Assembly: GCA_003599015.1 (NCBI GenBank)
Contig: QZIK01000147.1
Span: 1-57,670, forward strand
Source: Desulfobacteraceae bacterium
GTDB taxonomy: Bacteria > Desulfobacterota > DSM-4660 > Desulfatiglandales > Desulfatiglandaceae
Length of the DNA stretch: 57,670 nucleotides
Direction of reading: 5' to 3'
In this document: piece by piece, positions 7,855-16,648 of the stretch
Position numbering within the stretch: the stretch's first letter is position 1
Layout of the letters: the number at the start of each line of letters is the position of its first letter
The notes under the pieces: model-generated
The model's input: only the letters and a program-made list of their open reading frames with translations
What the model was told of the DNA's origin: nothing
The model's database searches: none
Made by a program: the position numbers and the translations under genes

Positions 7855-9393
7855 GTGAGCCAGGTGCCTTCAGTCCTTCTTGTCCATCCTCCCGTGAGCA
7901 GGCCGTGCGAGCCTCCTGCGGGAGTGGCTAAGCTTGCCGGAGCTCTTGCACGGCATAGGGTGGACTGCAAGGTCTTTGATGCCAATCTATATTGTCTTTT
8001 CAGCCTGCTGGGGCAGGAGCCGGACCTGACCGATACGTGGAACAGAAGGGCGTGGACGAACTTGCCGGGACATCTGAGGTCCATAAGGGAATTATATACA
8101 TACCGTAACCCGGACAGATATAGCCGGGCAGTGAGGGATATAAGCAGACTTCTCGATGCGGCTGGAAGAGCCGGCAGCTCCAGAATAACCCTTGCCAATT
8201 ACAGTCATGAAGAGCTTTCTCCTCTGAGGAGTCATGACCTTCTTAAAGAGGCTGACCATCCGGAAAAAAACCCTTTTTTTTCTTCATTCAGCTTGGGATT
8301 TAGTGAGATTTTTGAAGATGACCATCCGACCGTGGTCGGCTTTTCACTCAATTATCTCGCCCAGGCACTTACGTGTTTTTCAATGATAGGCCACTTAAGG
8401 AAGCTTTACAATCGGCTGACGATCGTGCTTGGTGGAGGGCTTGTCACATCCTGGATGAGCAGACCGGGTTGGAGCAATCCCTTTGGCGGCCTGGTAGATG
8501 AGATGGTCTGCGGACCAGGAGAAGAGAGGCTGCTCGAGGCCTGCAATGCCGGCAGTTTTTCTGTAGAAGGCCAGCCCGATTATACCTGGGCTCTTAATTG
8601 TAACTATCTTTCGCCAGGATTCATTCTCCCTTACAGCGCCTCCACCGGTTGCTACTGGCGAAGGTGTGCGTTTTGTCCTGAGAAGGCTGAGAAAAATCCC
8701 TACAGACCCGTATCCGATGCCAGAGTCATCACAGAGCTTCAGGGCATTGTGAAAGATACCGCTGCCTCCCTTATTCACTTCCTTGACAATACAATGAGCC
8801 CGACTCTACTGAACAAACTTGCCGAAGGTCCACCCTTGGCTCCTTGGTACGGGTTTGTAAGGGTGTCTGATCTACTTGGTGACAGGGACTTTGCATTTTC
8901 CCTAAGGAACTCAGGGTGTGTGATGCTCAAGATCGGGCTTGAATCAGGAGATCAGGACGTCCTGGATAAGCTGGACAAGGGGATTGATCTTGCCGTTGCT
9001 TCAAGGGTCATTAAGGCCCTACACGGGGCCGGTATCGCAACCTATATTTATCTTCTCTTCGGCACTCCCCCGGAGAGGGAGGAAAGCGCTTTTAAGACCC
9101 TGGAATACACAGCAGCACACAGTGATTACATAGATTTCCTGAACCTTGCTATCTTCAACATGCCGGCCTGGGGGAGCGATGCTGAAATATACGAGACAAG
9201 GGATTTCTACGATGGCGATCTTATCCTTTACAAGGACTTTGTTCATCCGCTGGGATGGGATCGCTCAAAGGTAAGGCGTTTCGTTGACAAGGTCTTCAGA
9301 AGACACCCGGCGGTTGGAGACATCCTCAGAAAAGATGCCCCTGTCTTCACCTCCAACCATGCCCCATTCTTCTGTATAGCAAGGCATATTTAG
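7855..9393 (+). CDS. Cobalamin-binding-type radical SAM protein, function unknown
   Basis: GTG 7855 is preferred as start because GAGG lies nine bases upstream; an earlier TTG at 7840 overlaps that site. The product is about 512 residues. The N-terminal third (VLLVHPPVSR, KLAGALARHR) has the Rossmann-like look of the B12-binding domain found in B12 radical SAM proteins, and VVGFSLNY with VLGGG continues it. The radical SAM core has cysteines in GCYWRRCAFCPE near residue 266, spaced CX4CX2C rather than the common CX3CX2C. Later core features include KIGLESGDQDVLDKL. It is a single gene without a partner, so the context says nothing about the substrate. Methyl transfer or ring chemistry are family options only. 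Confidence 0.8.
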   Translation: MSQVPSVLLVHPPVSRPCEPPAGVAKLAGALARHRVDCKVFDANLYCLFSLLGQEPDLTDTWNRRAWTNLPGHLRSIRELYTYRNPDRYSRAVRDISRLLDAAGRAGSSRITLANYSHEELSPLRSHDLLKEADHPEKNPFFSSFSLGFSEIFEDDHPTVVGFSLNYLAQALTCFSMIGHLRKLYNRLTIVLGGGLVTSWMSRPGWSNPFGGLVDEMVCGPGEERLLEACNAGSFSVEGQPDYTWALNCNYLSPGFILPYSASTGCYWRRCAFCPEKAEKNPYRPVSDARVITELQGIVKDTAASLIHFLDNTMSPTLLNKLAEGPPLAPWYGFVRVSDLLGDRDFAFSLRNSGCVMLKIGLESGDQDVLDKLDKGIDLAVASRVIKALHGAGIATYIYLLFGTPPEREESAFKTLEYTAAHSDYIDFLNLAIFNMPAWGSDAEIYETRDFYDGDLILYKDFVHPLGWDRSKVRRFVDKVFRRHPAVGDILRKDAPVFTSNHAPFFCIARHI

Positions 9394-9506
9394 CGATTTT
9401 ACATTTTACATCAATCGGTTGACCGGATGGATGAGAACGGAAAATATCCACCGCAACGAAAATAAATAAGACACGGCTAGGAATTTAACTGTTGATTTGT
9501 TGACCC

Positions 9507-9535
9507 TTGACAATGAGGCAGGTTGTTTGCATGAT
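9507..9535 (+). promoter_or_regulatory. Candidate promoter of the polyamine operon
   Basis: A perfect TTGACA at 9507-9512 is followed by a 17-base spacer and CATGAT (9530-9535, four of six matches to the -10). Transcription would start near 9542, giving a leader of about 130 bases before the arginine decarboxylase gene. Confidence 0.45.
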
Positions 9536-9579
9536 CAAAAAACATTATTAATTTATTGCCTGCCCTAATAACATGACCC

Positions 9580-9607
9580 TTGGCCTGCCTGTTGATCTCA
9601 AGGCCAA
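9580..9607 (+). promoter_or_regulatory. Inverted repeat in the speA leader
   Basis: TTGGCCT (9580-9586) and AGGCCAA (9601-9607) are perfect inverted copies separated by 14 bases. They lie between the candidate promoter and the start codon at 9675. GCCTGCC-like words recur at 9558-9564 and 9584-9590, and the complementary GGCAGG lies inside the promoter spacer. It could be an operator or a leader hairpin that responds to polyamine supply. Confidence 0.35.
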
Positions 9608-9674
9608 ACTAAGGAACAATTTAGGCAAAATTTATGGCCTGGTAGTTTGGGCATGAGAGGCACCTCGATTTTTT

Positions 9675-11630
9675 ATGGCATGTAACAGAAATCAAACGGT
9701 TATGGATAAACCCATGAGAAATGAAATCCTGAATCGCTGGACAGTGGAAGACGCCCGAGAGCTTTATGGTATAAGAAACTGGGGTGTCGGATATTTTGAT
9801 ATCAACCCTGATGGAAATGTGGTGGTGACCCCCAATCCCAAACGGCCGGATATAGCCATAAGCCTTAAGGCAATAATAGAAGGAATAAGGGAGAGGGGTT
9901 TGACCATGCCGGTCCTGCTGAGGATAGAAAACCTTCTGGTGACCCAGTTGGCGCTTCTTCACGACAGTTTCAGGAGCGCAATGCAAACCTTTAACTACCA
10001 GGGTGAATATCGCGGTGTATATCCCATCAAAGTCAACCAGCAGCAGCAGGTCATAGAGGCGATTACACGTTTTGGCAGACCCATGCATCACGGCCTGGAG
10101 GTGGGAAGCAAGGCTGAGCTGATTGCGGCAATTTCCATGATGAACGACAAGGAGGCCTGCCTCATATGCAATGGCTACAAGGACGAGGAATTTATAGACC
10201 TCGGCCTCTATGCCATCAAGATGGGATATAAGTGCTTTCTGGTTCTTGAGATGCCCAGCGAGTTACCCATGATAGTCGAACGATCCAGGATAATAGGGGT
10301 TAAGCCCAACATTGGAGTCAGGCTGAAACTTTCGACAAAGGCGGGAGGCCACTGGACAGAATCAGGAGGAGACCGCAGCATCTTTGGCCTCAATATTACC
10401 CAGTTGATTGAGGCAGTGGATTATCTCAGGGAAAGGGGCATGCTGGACTGCCTCAAGCTGCTTCATTACCATCTGGGCTCCCAGATCCCCAACATAAGAG
10501 ATATCCGTTCAGCGGTAACAGAGGCTTGCCGCTACTATGCGGAGCTGGTGAAAGAGGGCGCTCCGATGGGATACCTCGACATAGGCGGCGGCCTCGCAGT
10601 GGACTATGATGGCTCAAAGACCAATTTTATAAACAGCATGAACTATACCCTGGAGGAGTACTGTGTTGATATAATAGAGGTAATTATATCAATCCTGGGC
10701 GAAAACGGCATTCCTCATCCAACCATCGTAACAGAATCGGGAAGGGCAACAGTGGCATATTCATCCATCCTGCTGGTAAATGTCCTGGATGTGACAAAGT
10801 TTGAGATGGTGCCACTGCCGGATCAGGTCGAGGAAGGCGCCCATGAACTCATCAAAAATCTCCATGAGGTACTCAAAAGCATAACCCTCAAAAATATACA
10901 GGAATGTTATAACGATGCCATATACTACAGGGATGAGATAAGGCAGCTTTTCAAACATGGAGAGATCAGTCTGAGGGAGCGTTCTGTTGCCGAAAATATC
11001 TTCTGGAATATCATAAACATAATATACAGGGACAGAAATAAACTGAGCAAAATACCCCCTGAACTGGAAGGGATCGAGTCGGCGCTGGCGGATATCTATT
11101 ATTGCAATTTCAGCGTTTTTCAATCCCTGCCTGATTCATGGGCCATAGGACACCTCTTCCCCATCATGCCTATCCACAGGCTCAATGAGGAGCCGGTCCG
11201 TCAGGCAACCATAGCCGACGTAACGTGCGATTGTGATGGGAAGATAGATAAGTTCATAGATCTTCACGATGTAAGAAACACGCTGCCCCTTCACGATTTA
11301 AAGGAAAACGAGGAGTACTACCTCGGGGTCTTCCTGGTGGGAGCATATCAGGAAACGCTGGGAGATCTCCACAACCTAATGGGGGATACCAATATCGTAA
11401 GCGTCCACATCTATGAGGATGGCACGTATGATTTTGTAAGGGAAATAGACGGGGATTCGGTGGCGGATGTTCTTTCCTATGTGGAATACGATCCCAAAAC
11501 CCTGATGACCAATTTCCGTTCCATTGCTGAACAGGCGGTGAAGGATGGATATATCAGCCCGGCGGAGAGAAAGGAAATAGTTCAGAAATATGAAGCCGGA
11601 CTCAGTGGTTACACCTATTTTGAAAGATGA
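9675..11630 (+). CDS. speA: Biosynthetic arginine decarboxylase
   Basis: This 651-residue PLP enzyme converts L-arginine to agmatine and CO2. It has the SpeA-type N-terminus (NWGVGYFDINPDGNV) and the PLP-lysine segment GVYPIKVNQQ. GLEVGSKAEL and CNGYKDEEFIDL follow, and LDIGGGLAVDYDG is the phosphate-binding glycine loop. The catalytic Cys region near ADVTCDCDGKID is also visible. Length and motifs match the long bacterial SpeA family rather than the short pyruvoyl type. It opens the spermidine operon, nine bases before the next gene. GAGAGG lies 14 bases before the ATG, a little far; ATG 9702 is an alternative start. Confidence 0.95.
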   Translation: MACNRNQTVMDKPMRNEILNRWTVEDARELYGIRNWGVGYFDINPDGNVVVTPNPKRPDIAISLKAIIEGIRERGLTMPVLLRIENLLVTQLALLHDSFRSAMQTFNYQGEYRGVYPIKVNQQQQVIEAITRFGRPMHHGLEVGSKAELIAAISMMNDKEACLICNGYKDEEFIDLGLYAIKMGYKCFLVLEMPSELPMIVERSRIIGVKPNIGVRLKLSTKAGGHWTESGGDRSIFGLNITQLIEAVDYLRERGMLDCLKLLHYHLGSQIPNIRDIRSAVTEACRYYAELVKEGAPMGYLDIGGGLAVDYDGSKTNFINSMNYTLEEYCVDIIEVIISILGENGIPHPTIVTESGRATVAYSSILLVNVLDVTKFEMVPLPDQVEEGAHELIKNLHEVLKSITLKNIQECYNDAIYYRDEIRQLFKHGEISLRERSVAENIFWNIINIIYRDRNKLSKIPPELEGIESALADIYYCNFSVFQSLPDSWAIGHLFPIMPIHRLNEEPVRQATIADVTCDCDGKIDKFIDLHDVRNTLPLHDLKENEEYYLGVFLVGAYQETLGDLHNLMGDTNIVSVHIYEDGTYDFVREIDGDSVADVLSYVEYDPKTLMTNFRSIAEQAVKDGYISPAERKEIVQKYEAGLSGYTYFER

Positions 11631-11639
11631 GGTGGATCA

Positions 11640-12818
11640 ATGGCAAAAGTTCTCATTATCGGGGCTGGAGGCGTGGGACAGGTTGTGGCCCACAAATGCG
11701 CCCAGGCATCTGATGTCTTCACGGATATATGCCTGGCTAGCAGAAATATTGAAAAGTGCATAAAAATTGCCGGACAGATAAAAAGGCCCATTGAAACATT
11801 CCAGGTTGATGCTGAAAAGACCGAAGAGCTTACAGCTTTGATTGAAAGATGCAGACCCGACGTTGTCATAAATGTTGCACTTCCTTATCAGGATTTAACG
11901 ATCATGGATGCCTGTCTTGCGGCAGAAGTAAATTACCTGGATACCGCAAACTATGAACCAAGGGACGAGGCACGTTTTTCATATTCCTGGCAGTGGAATT
12001 ATCACGATCGCTTCCGCGGTAAGGGTCTCATGGCACTCCTGGGGAGCGGTTTTGACCCGGGGGTGACAAATGTGTTTACGGCCTGGGCACTAAGACATCA
12101 ATTTGATCAAATAGATGAGCTGGACATAATAGACTGCAACGCAGGAGACCACGGCCGGCCTTTTGCGACCAATTTCAACCCTGAAATCAATATTAGAGAG
12201 GTTACGGCTAAAGGCAGATATTATGAAAATGGACAATGGAAGGAGACCGAACCTCTCTCAGTAAAAATGGAATTCGATTTTCCAGAAGGCATCGGGCGAA
12301 AGAGGCTCTATCTGCTCTTCCACGAGGAGCTGGAATCCCTCGTAAAGCACATCCCATCCATTAAAAAGGCTCGATTCTGGATGACTTTCTCAGATAACTA
12401 TTTAAAACATCTTGAAGTTCTCCAGAATGTCGGCATGACCAGGATAGATCCTGTCAAATACAAGGGAGTGGACATAGTTCCTCTGCAATTCCTTAAGGTC
12501 CTGCTCCCTGATCCCGCATCGCTGGGTCCCCTTACCAGAGGCAAGACCTGCATCGGTTGCCTGATCAGGGGAGTTAAAGAAGGAAAGGTTAAGACCATTT
12601 ACATATACAATGTCTGCGACCACAGGTCCTGCTACGAAGAGGTTGGTTCCCAGGCCATATCTTATACCACAGGCGTTCCCGCCATGATTGGAGCAATGCT
12701 TATGGTTACGGGGGTATGGAGGGAAAAGGGCGTTTTCAACATGGAGCAGATGGACCCTGATCCTTTCATGGATAAGCTTATGGTTTACGGTCTGCCATGG
12801 CATGTAAAGACCCTCTGA
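11640..12818 (+). CDS. Carboxyspermidine (carboxynorspermidine) dehydrogenase
   Basis: This 392-residue NADPH-dependent enzyme belongs to the saccharopine dehydrogenase-like family. It joins putrescine (or diaminopropane) to aspartate semialdehyde and reduces the Schiff base to carboxyspermidine. It starts with the dinucleotide-binding loop VLIIGAGGVGQVV, and the family run GSGFDPGVTNVFTAW is clear. GAGGTGGATCA just before the ATG is a good ribosome-binding site. It overlaps the decarboxylase gene by 22 bases. The setting between arginine decarboxylase and agmatinase implies that putrescine is the amine, hence carboxyspermidine, but specificity is not readable from sequence. Confidence 0.92.
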   Translation: MAKVLIIGAGGVGQVVAHKCAQASDVFTDICLASRNIEKCIKIAGQIKRPIETFQVDAEKTEELTALIERCRPDVVINVALPYQDLTIMDACLAAEVNYLDTANYEPRDEARFSYSWQWNYHDRFRGKGLMALLGSGFDPGVTNVFTAWALRHQFDQIDELDIIDCNAGDHGRPFATNFNPEINIREVTAKGRYYENGQWKETEPLSVKMEFDFPEGIGRKRLYLLFHEELESLVKHIPSIKKARFWMTFSDNYLKHLEVLQNVGMTRIDPVKYKGVDIVPLQFLKVLLPDPASLGPLTRGKTCIGCLIRGVKEGKVKTIYIYNVCDHRSCYEEVGSQAISYTTGVPAMIGAMLMVTGVWREKGVFNMEQMDPDPFMDKLMVYGLPWHVKTL

Positions 12819-13954
12819 TAAGACTTCTTTCAGGGGCTCCAACGCCATGTTTTGTTGTGGATGAGGACGCCCTTGTAAGGAATGTCGCACTTCTGGGTAA
12901 AATCCAGGAAAGGACAGGGTGCAGGATACTTCTGGCCTTAAAGGCCTTTGCCATGTGGAAGATGTTTCCGCTTTTGCGGGAAACCCTTCGGGGGGTGTGC
13001 GCCAGCTCTCCCCACGAGGCAAGGCTGGGAAGGGAATGTTTTGGGGGAGAGGTTCATGCCTTTGCCGCCGCATACAGCCAGCAAGACTTTTCCAGGCTGC
13101 TTGAGGTTTGTGACCACATTGTTTTCAACTCCTTCAGCCAGCTGAAGCGATTCCGCCCCATGGTCCGGGAAGCCGTGCAGGATGTAAGCCTTGGTCTGAG
13201 GGTCAATCCTGAATATTCTGAAGCACCTGCAAGGCTTTATGACCCCTGCGCCCCTTTTTCAAGACTCGGCATAAGAAGAGAGCAATTCCAGGGCCAGGAT
13301 CTTTCAGGTGTATCAGGGCTTCATTTCCATACACTTTGTGAGCAGAACTCTGATGCACTGGAAAGGACCCTGGAAGCCTTTGAGGCGAAATTCAAGGATC
13401 TTATTCCCATGATGGAGTGGGTAAATTTCGGGGGAGGCCATCACATAACAAGATCCGATTATGATGTTGATCTGTTATGCGAACTGGTTGCCGGCTTCAC
13501 GGAGAGGTACGGCAAGGTGGTCTACCTTGAGCCGGGTGAGGCTGTGGCCTTGAATGCCGGATACCTTGTATCCAAAGTCCTGGATATAGTTAGAAACGAA
13601 ATTGATATAGCAATACTTGATACCTCGGCTGCCGCTCACATGCCTGACGTTCTGGAGATGCCATACAGGCCTGAAGTCTTTGGGGCAGGGCTGCCGGGGC
13701 AGCGGCGTTACACCTATAGACTCGCAGGGCTTTCGTGCCTGGCAGGTGATGTTATTGGAGATTACTCTTTTGAGGAACCCCTTGAGCCGGGAACAAGGGT
13801 CGTTTTTCTGGACATGGCACATTACACAATGGTAAAGACAAATACTTTTAACGGCATAGGGCTGCCTGCCATAGCCGTTTGCAGACCTTCCCAGGACCAT
13901 ATAAGGATCATCCGTCAATTTCATTATGAGGATTTCAAAAACAGATTGTCATGA
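12797..13954 (+). CDS. nspC: Carboxyspermidine (carboxynorspermidine) decarboxylase
   Basis: This 385-residue PLP enzyme of the alanine racemase-fold decarboxylases removes the carboxyl group to give spermidine. The PLP lysine is in ILLALKAFAMWK. SSPHEARLGRE, GLRVNPEYSE and YDPCAPFSRLG are the NspC hallmarks, and WVNFGGGHH is the phosphate loop. The start lies inside the dehydrogenase gene and the stop overlaps the agmatinase start (ATGA), so translation is coupled at both ends. The symbol follows the Vibrio gene; the substrate here is more likely carboxyspermidine. Confidence 0.93.
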   Translation: MACKDPLIRLLSGAPTPCFVVDEDALVRNVALLGKIQERTGCRILLALKAFAMWKMFPLLRETLRGVCASSPHEARLGRECFGGEVHAFAAAYSQQDFSRLLEVCDHIVFNSFSQLKRFRPMVREAVQDVSLGLRVNPEYSEAPARLYDPCAPFSRLGIRREQFQGQDLSGVSGLHFHTLCEQNSDALERTLEAFEAKFKDLIPMMEWVNFGGGHHITRSDYDVDLLCELVAGFTERYGKVVYLEPGEAVALNAGYLVSKVLDIVRNEIDIAILDTSAAAHMPDVLEMPYRPEVFGAGLPGQRRYTYRLAGLSCLAGDVIGDYSFEEPLEPGTRVVFLDMAHYTMVKTNTFNGIGLPAIAVCRPSQDHIRIIRQFHYEDFKNRLS

Positions 13955-14817
13955 ATAAAAGGCATGAATACCCGGCATTCCTTGGATCCGAGCTGGGACC
14001 GCAGAATCCTGAGACATCTTTGTTTCACATAGTTCCTGTGCCTTACGAGAAAACCGTAACCTATGGTAAGGGAACTGAAAAAGGACCTTCAGCCATACTA
14101 AAAGCCTCATGGCAGCTTGAGATCTTTGACGGGAAAGGTGTGCCCGCTGAAAGGGGAATTTTCACCCACGGGCCCATTGACTGCGCTGGAAGGGCGGAGG
14201 ATGTTATCAGCAGGATAGAAAAGACAATTTCCCTGGTCCTCAGTTCAGGGAAAATCCCGGTGATGCTTGGAGGTGAGCACACTGTAAGCCTGGGTGCAGC
14301 AAGGGCTGTCAGGAAGAGCTTTACAGATGCCGGGATAATCCAGTTGGATGCCCATGCTGACCTGAGGAATGTCTATGACGGAACTCGGTTAAGTCATGCC
14401 TGCATAATGCGGCGTGTCCACGACCTGGGAATTCCATTTGTCCAGATGGGAGTAAGGAGCCTTTCCCCTGATGAGAAATACTTCAGGGAATCGAACGAGA
14501 TACGTTGCTACGACGCACCAGGTTTGAACAAAACAGGTCTTCCGGCAAACTGGATGCCGGAGGGTTTTCCAAAAGATGTCTATGTTACCATAGATATAGA
14601 CTCGCTTGACTCATCCATTATGCCTGCTACAGGTACTCCTGAGCCTGGAGGGCTTTCATGGTATATGACCCTGGATATCTTGATGTCAATAGCCAAGCAA
14701 AGGCGGATTGTAGGATTTGACCTTGTTGAACTGGCTCCCGTTGCAGGTCTTCATCACTGTGACTATACGGCTGCAAAGCTTATTTACCTTTTTATGGGAG
14801 CAATACTATACGGTTGA
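13951..14817 (+). CDS. speB: Agmatinase
   Basis: This 288-residue ureohydrolase converts agmatine to putrescine and urea. The dinuclear manganese ligands are visible: GGEHT, then QLDAHADL, then TIDIDSLDSS. The arginase/agmatinase superfamily shares these, and agmatinase is chosen because the gene ends an operon that begins with arginine decarboxylase. GTPEPGGLSW is typical of the SpeB branch. It overlaps the decarboxylase stop by four bases. With it the operon gives the full path arginine, agmatine, putrescine, carboxyspermidine, spermidine. Confidence 0.93.
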   Translation: MNKRHEYPAFLGSELGPQNPETSLFHIVPVPYEKTVTYGKGTEKGPSAILKASWQLEIFDGKGVPAERGIFTHGPIDCAGRAEDVISRIEKTISLVLSSGKIPVMLGGEHTVSLGAARAVRKSFTDAGIIQLDAHADLRNVYDGTRLSHACIMRRVHDLGIPFVQMGVRSLSPDEKYFRESNEIRCYDAPGLNKTGLPANWMPEGFPKDVYVTIDIDSLDSSIMPATGTPEPGGLSWYMTLDILMSIAKQRRIVGFDLVELAPVAGLHHCDYTAAKLIYLFMGAILYG

Positions 14818-14844
14818 TCTGGTTGGAGGTCAGCCAAATATCAT

Positions 14845-15180
14845 TTGACAACACCTTTGAAAAGCCTTACGCTCTGGCCAAATTCACGGGGATCAGGCTT
14901 AGTTTAATCCAGCCTGGGGCACCCTCGGGCATACTCATGGTTTACATTTCGTGTGCTCCGCTTTTTTCTGGCAGTGTGTTTTTTTCCTTCTGTGCCTTTC
15001 AGGGGCACAGATCCATATCCTGGCGTTTAGCTGGTTGTTCGCAACCGCTTGTGGGACATCCCCCCGTTTGGAAGGTCCAGAGCGATGAACAGCCTTACGG
15101 CAACTGGGTTGATTATGCCGCCGCAATTTTTGCTGGCGGCCAAAACGCTAACCTAACTAGTAACACGCAAAGGAGGAGTT
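14845..15180 (+). promoter_or_regulatory. Promoter and structured leader upstream of trpB2
   Basis: This gene-free stretch starts with TTGACA (14845-14850), a 17-base spacer and TACGCT (14868-14873, a weak -10). The long leader then holds several hairpins. GCATAC/GTGTGC (14929-14934 with 14951-14956) is followed shortly by six T (14962-14967). TCTGTGCC/GGCACAGA (14989-14996 with 15004-15011) is a perfect 8-bp stem. GGTTG-TTCG-CAACC (15033-15046) carries a UUCG tetraloop. GCCGCC/GGCGGC (15117-15122 with 15135-15140) sits just before the AGGAGG. I recognise no known riboswitch or T-box core. The arrangement fits transcription attenuation or another cis-acting RNA. Confidence 0.45.
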
Positions 15181-16566
15181 ATGGAGGTAAAGAAGATCGT
15201 ATTGCCCGAATCAGAGGTGCCGCGCCAGTGGTACAATGTGGCAGCAGACATGCCGACGCCTATGGAACCGCCACTTCACCCGGGAACAGGTAAGCCTGTT
15301 GGCCCTGATGACCTTGCCCCAATCTTTCCCATGCCCCTTATCCTTCAGGAGGTAAGTCAGGAGCGCTGGATAGACATCCCCGACGAGGTCATGAAAAGAT
15401 ACCTTATGTGGCGGCCTACGCCGCTTTACAGGGCTTACAGTCTGGAGAGGCATCTCAATACCCCCGCAAGGATCTATTTCAAGAATGAGGGGGTCAGCCC
15501 TGCCGGAAGCCACAAGCCCAATACGGCGGTTCCTCAGGCCTACTATAACAAGATCTCAGGGACTAAACGCATCACGACTGAGACCGGCGCTGGCCAGTGG
15601 GGAAGCGCCCTTTCCTTTGCCTGTTCCCAGTTCGGTATAGAATGCAAGGTCTTCATGGTTAAAATCAGCTATAACCAGAAGCCATATAGGCGCATGATGA
15701 TGCAGACCTGGGGAGCCAATTGCGTTGCAAGCCCCAGTACAGAGACCAAGGCAGGCCAGACCATCCTGGCCCAGAATCCTGATTCCCCAGGGAGTCTTGG
15801 AATAGCTATCAGCGAGGCGGTTGAAGCGGCGGTAACCGGGAAGGAGACCAAGTACGCCCTGGGAAGCGTACTTAATCATGTAATGCTTCACCAGACAGTA
15901 ATAGGTCTTGAAGCCCAGAAGCAGCTGGCTGTTGCAGGAGATTATCCCGACGTGGTCATAGGCTGTGCCGGTGGAGGGAGCAACTTTGCCGGATGTGCAT
16001 TTCCCTTTGTAAGGGACAAGATCCACGGCAAGAAGGTGGAAATTATAGCGGTTGAGCCGGCATCCTGTCCCACCATGACAAGGGGACCCTTTGCCTATGA
16101 CTTCGGCGACACAGTCATGATGACTCCACTTCTGCCCATGCACACCCTGGGGCATGGATTTGTGCCTGAGCCTATCCATGCGGGAGGCCTTAGATATCAC
16201 GGCATGGCACCTCTGGTTAGCCAGCTTGTCCTTGACGGACTCATTACCCCTCTTGCGGTACCGCAGATGGAGACATTCCAGGCAGGAATCACGTTTGCCC
16301 GGACTGAAGGCTTTATCAGCGCGCCTGAGACAAACCACGCTGTGGCCGCCACCATCAGAGAGGCGATTAAGGCGAGGGAAGAGGGAAAGGAGAAGGTCAT
16401 ACTCTTTAACTGGAGCGGGCACGGTCTTGTGGACATGGCGGCATACGAGGCCTATCTGAGTGGAAAGCTGGCTGATCATGCCCTGGCTGAAGCAGAGATC
16501 CAAAGGGCCCTCAGGGAGATTGAACCGCTTCCGAAACCCAGACAATACAGGCCGTTAAAGCCGTGA
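15181..16566 (+). CDS. trpB: Tryptophan synthase beta chain, TrpB2 type
   Basis: This 461-residue PLP enzyme condenses indole with serine (or phosphoserine) to make tryptophan. The PLP lysine is in AGSHKPNTA, the catalytic Glu in [11 protein letters not shown], and the phosphate loop in GCAGGGSNF. The length, about 60 residues more than TrpB1, and the N-terminal extension place it in the TrpB2 group, which often occurs without a TrpA partner. No trpA is present here. AAAGGAGGAGTT before the ATG is a strong ribosome-binding site. The downstream iorA and iorB suggest indole or aromatic amino acid salvage rather than the standard trp operon. Confidence 0.94.
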   Translation: MEVKKIVLPESEVPRQWYNVAADMPTPMEPPLHPGTGKPVGPDDLAPIFPMPLILQEVSQERWIDIPDEVMKRYLMWRPTPLYRAYSLERHLNTPARIYFKNEGVSPAGSHKPNTAVPQAYYNKISGTKRITTETGAGQWGSALSFACSQFGIECKVFMVKISYNQKPYRRMMMQTWGANCVASPSTETKAGQTILAQNPDSPGSLGIAISEAVEAAVTGKETKYALGSVLNHVMLHQTVIGLEAQKQLAVAGDYPDVVIGCAGGGSNFAGCAFPFVRDKIHGKKVEIIAVEPASCPTMTRGPFAYDFGDTVMMTPLLPMHTLGHGFVPEPIHAGGLRYHGMAPLVSQLVLDGLITPLAVPQMETFQAGITFARTEGFISAPETNHAVAATIREAIKAREEGKEKVILFNWSGHGLVDMAAYEAYLSGKLADHALAEAEIQRALREIEPLPKPRQYRPLKP

Positions 16567-16595
16567 GTTAGCAAGGGCTTTTTAATATGGCTTTA

Positions 16596-16620
16596 CCCGG
16601 GGGAGTTTGACTTCCCCGGG
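16596..16620 (+). terminator. GC-rich hairpin after trpB2
   Basis: CCCGGGG (16596-16602) and CCCCGGG (16614-16620) form a 7-bp stem with an 11-base loop. No run of T follows directly, so it is more likely a partial terminator or an RNA-stability element that separates trpB2 from the ior genes. Confidence 0.4.
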
Positions 16621-16648
16621 AGTGCATTTTCATGCCCGGAGGGTACTG

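Noticed and set aside
14814-15293. A 159-codon plus-strand frame covering the trpB2 leader
   Set aside because: It runs out of frame into trpB2, has no domain pattern and no ribosome-binding site. The stretch is better read as a leader RNA.
15556-16545. A 329-codon open frame on the minus strand inside trpB2
   Set aside because: It is opposite a clearly coding gene with full motif support, has no recognisable domain and no ribosome-binding site, so it is a shadow frame.
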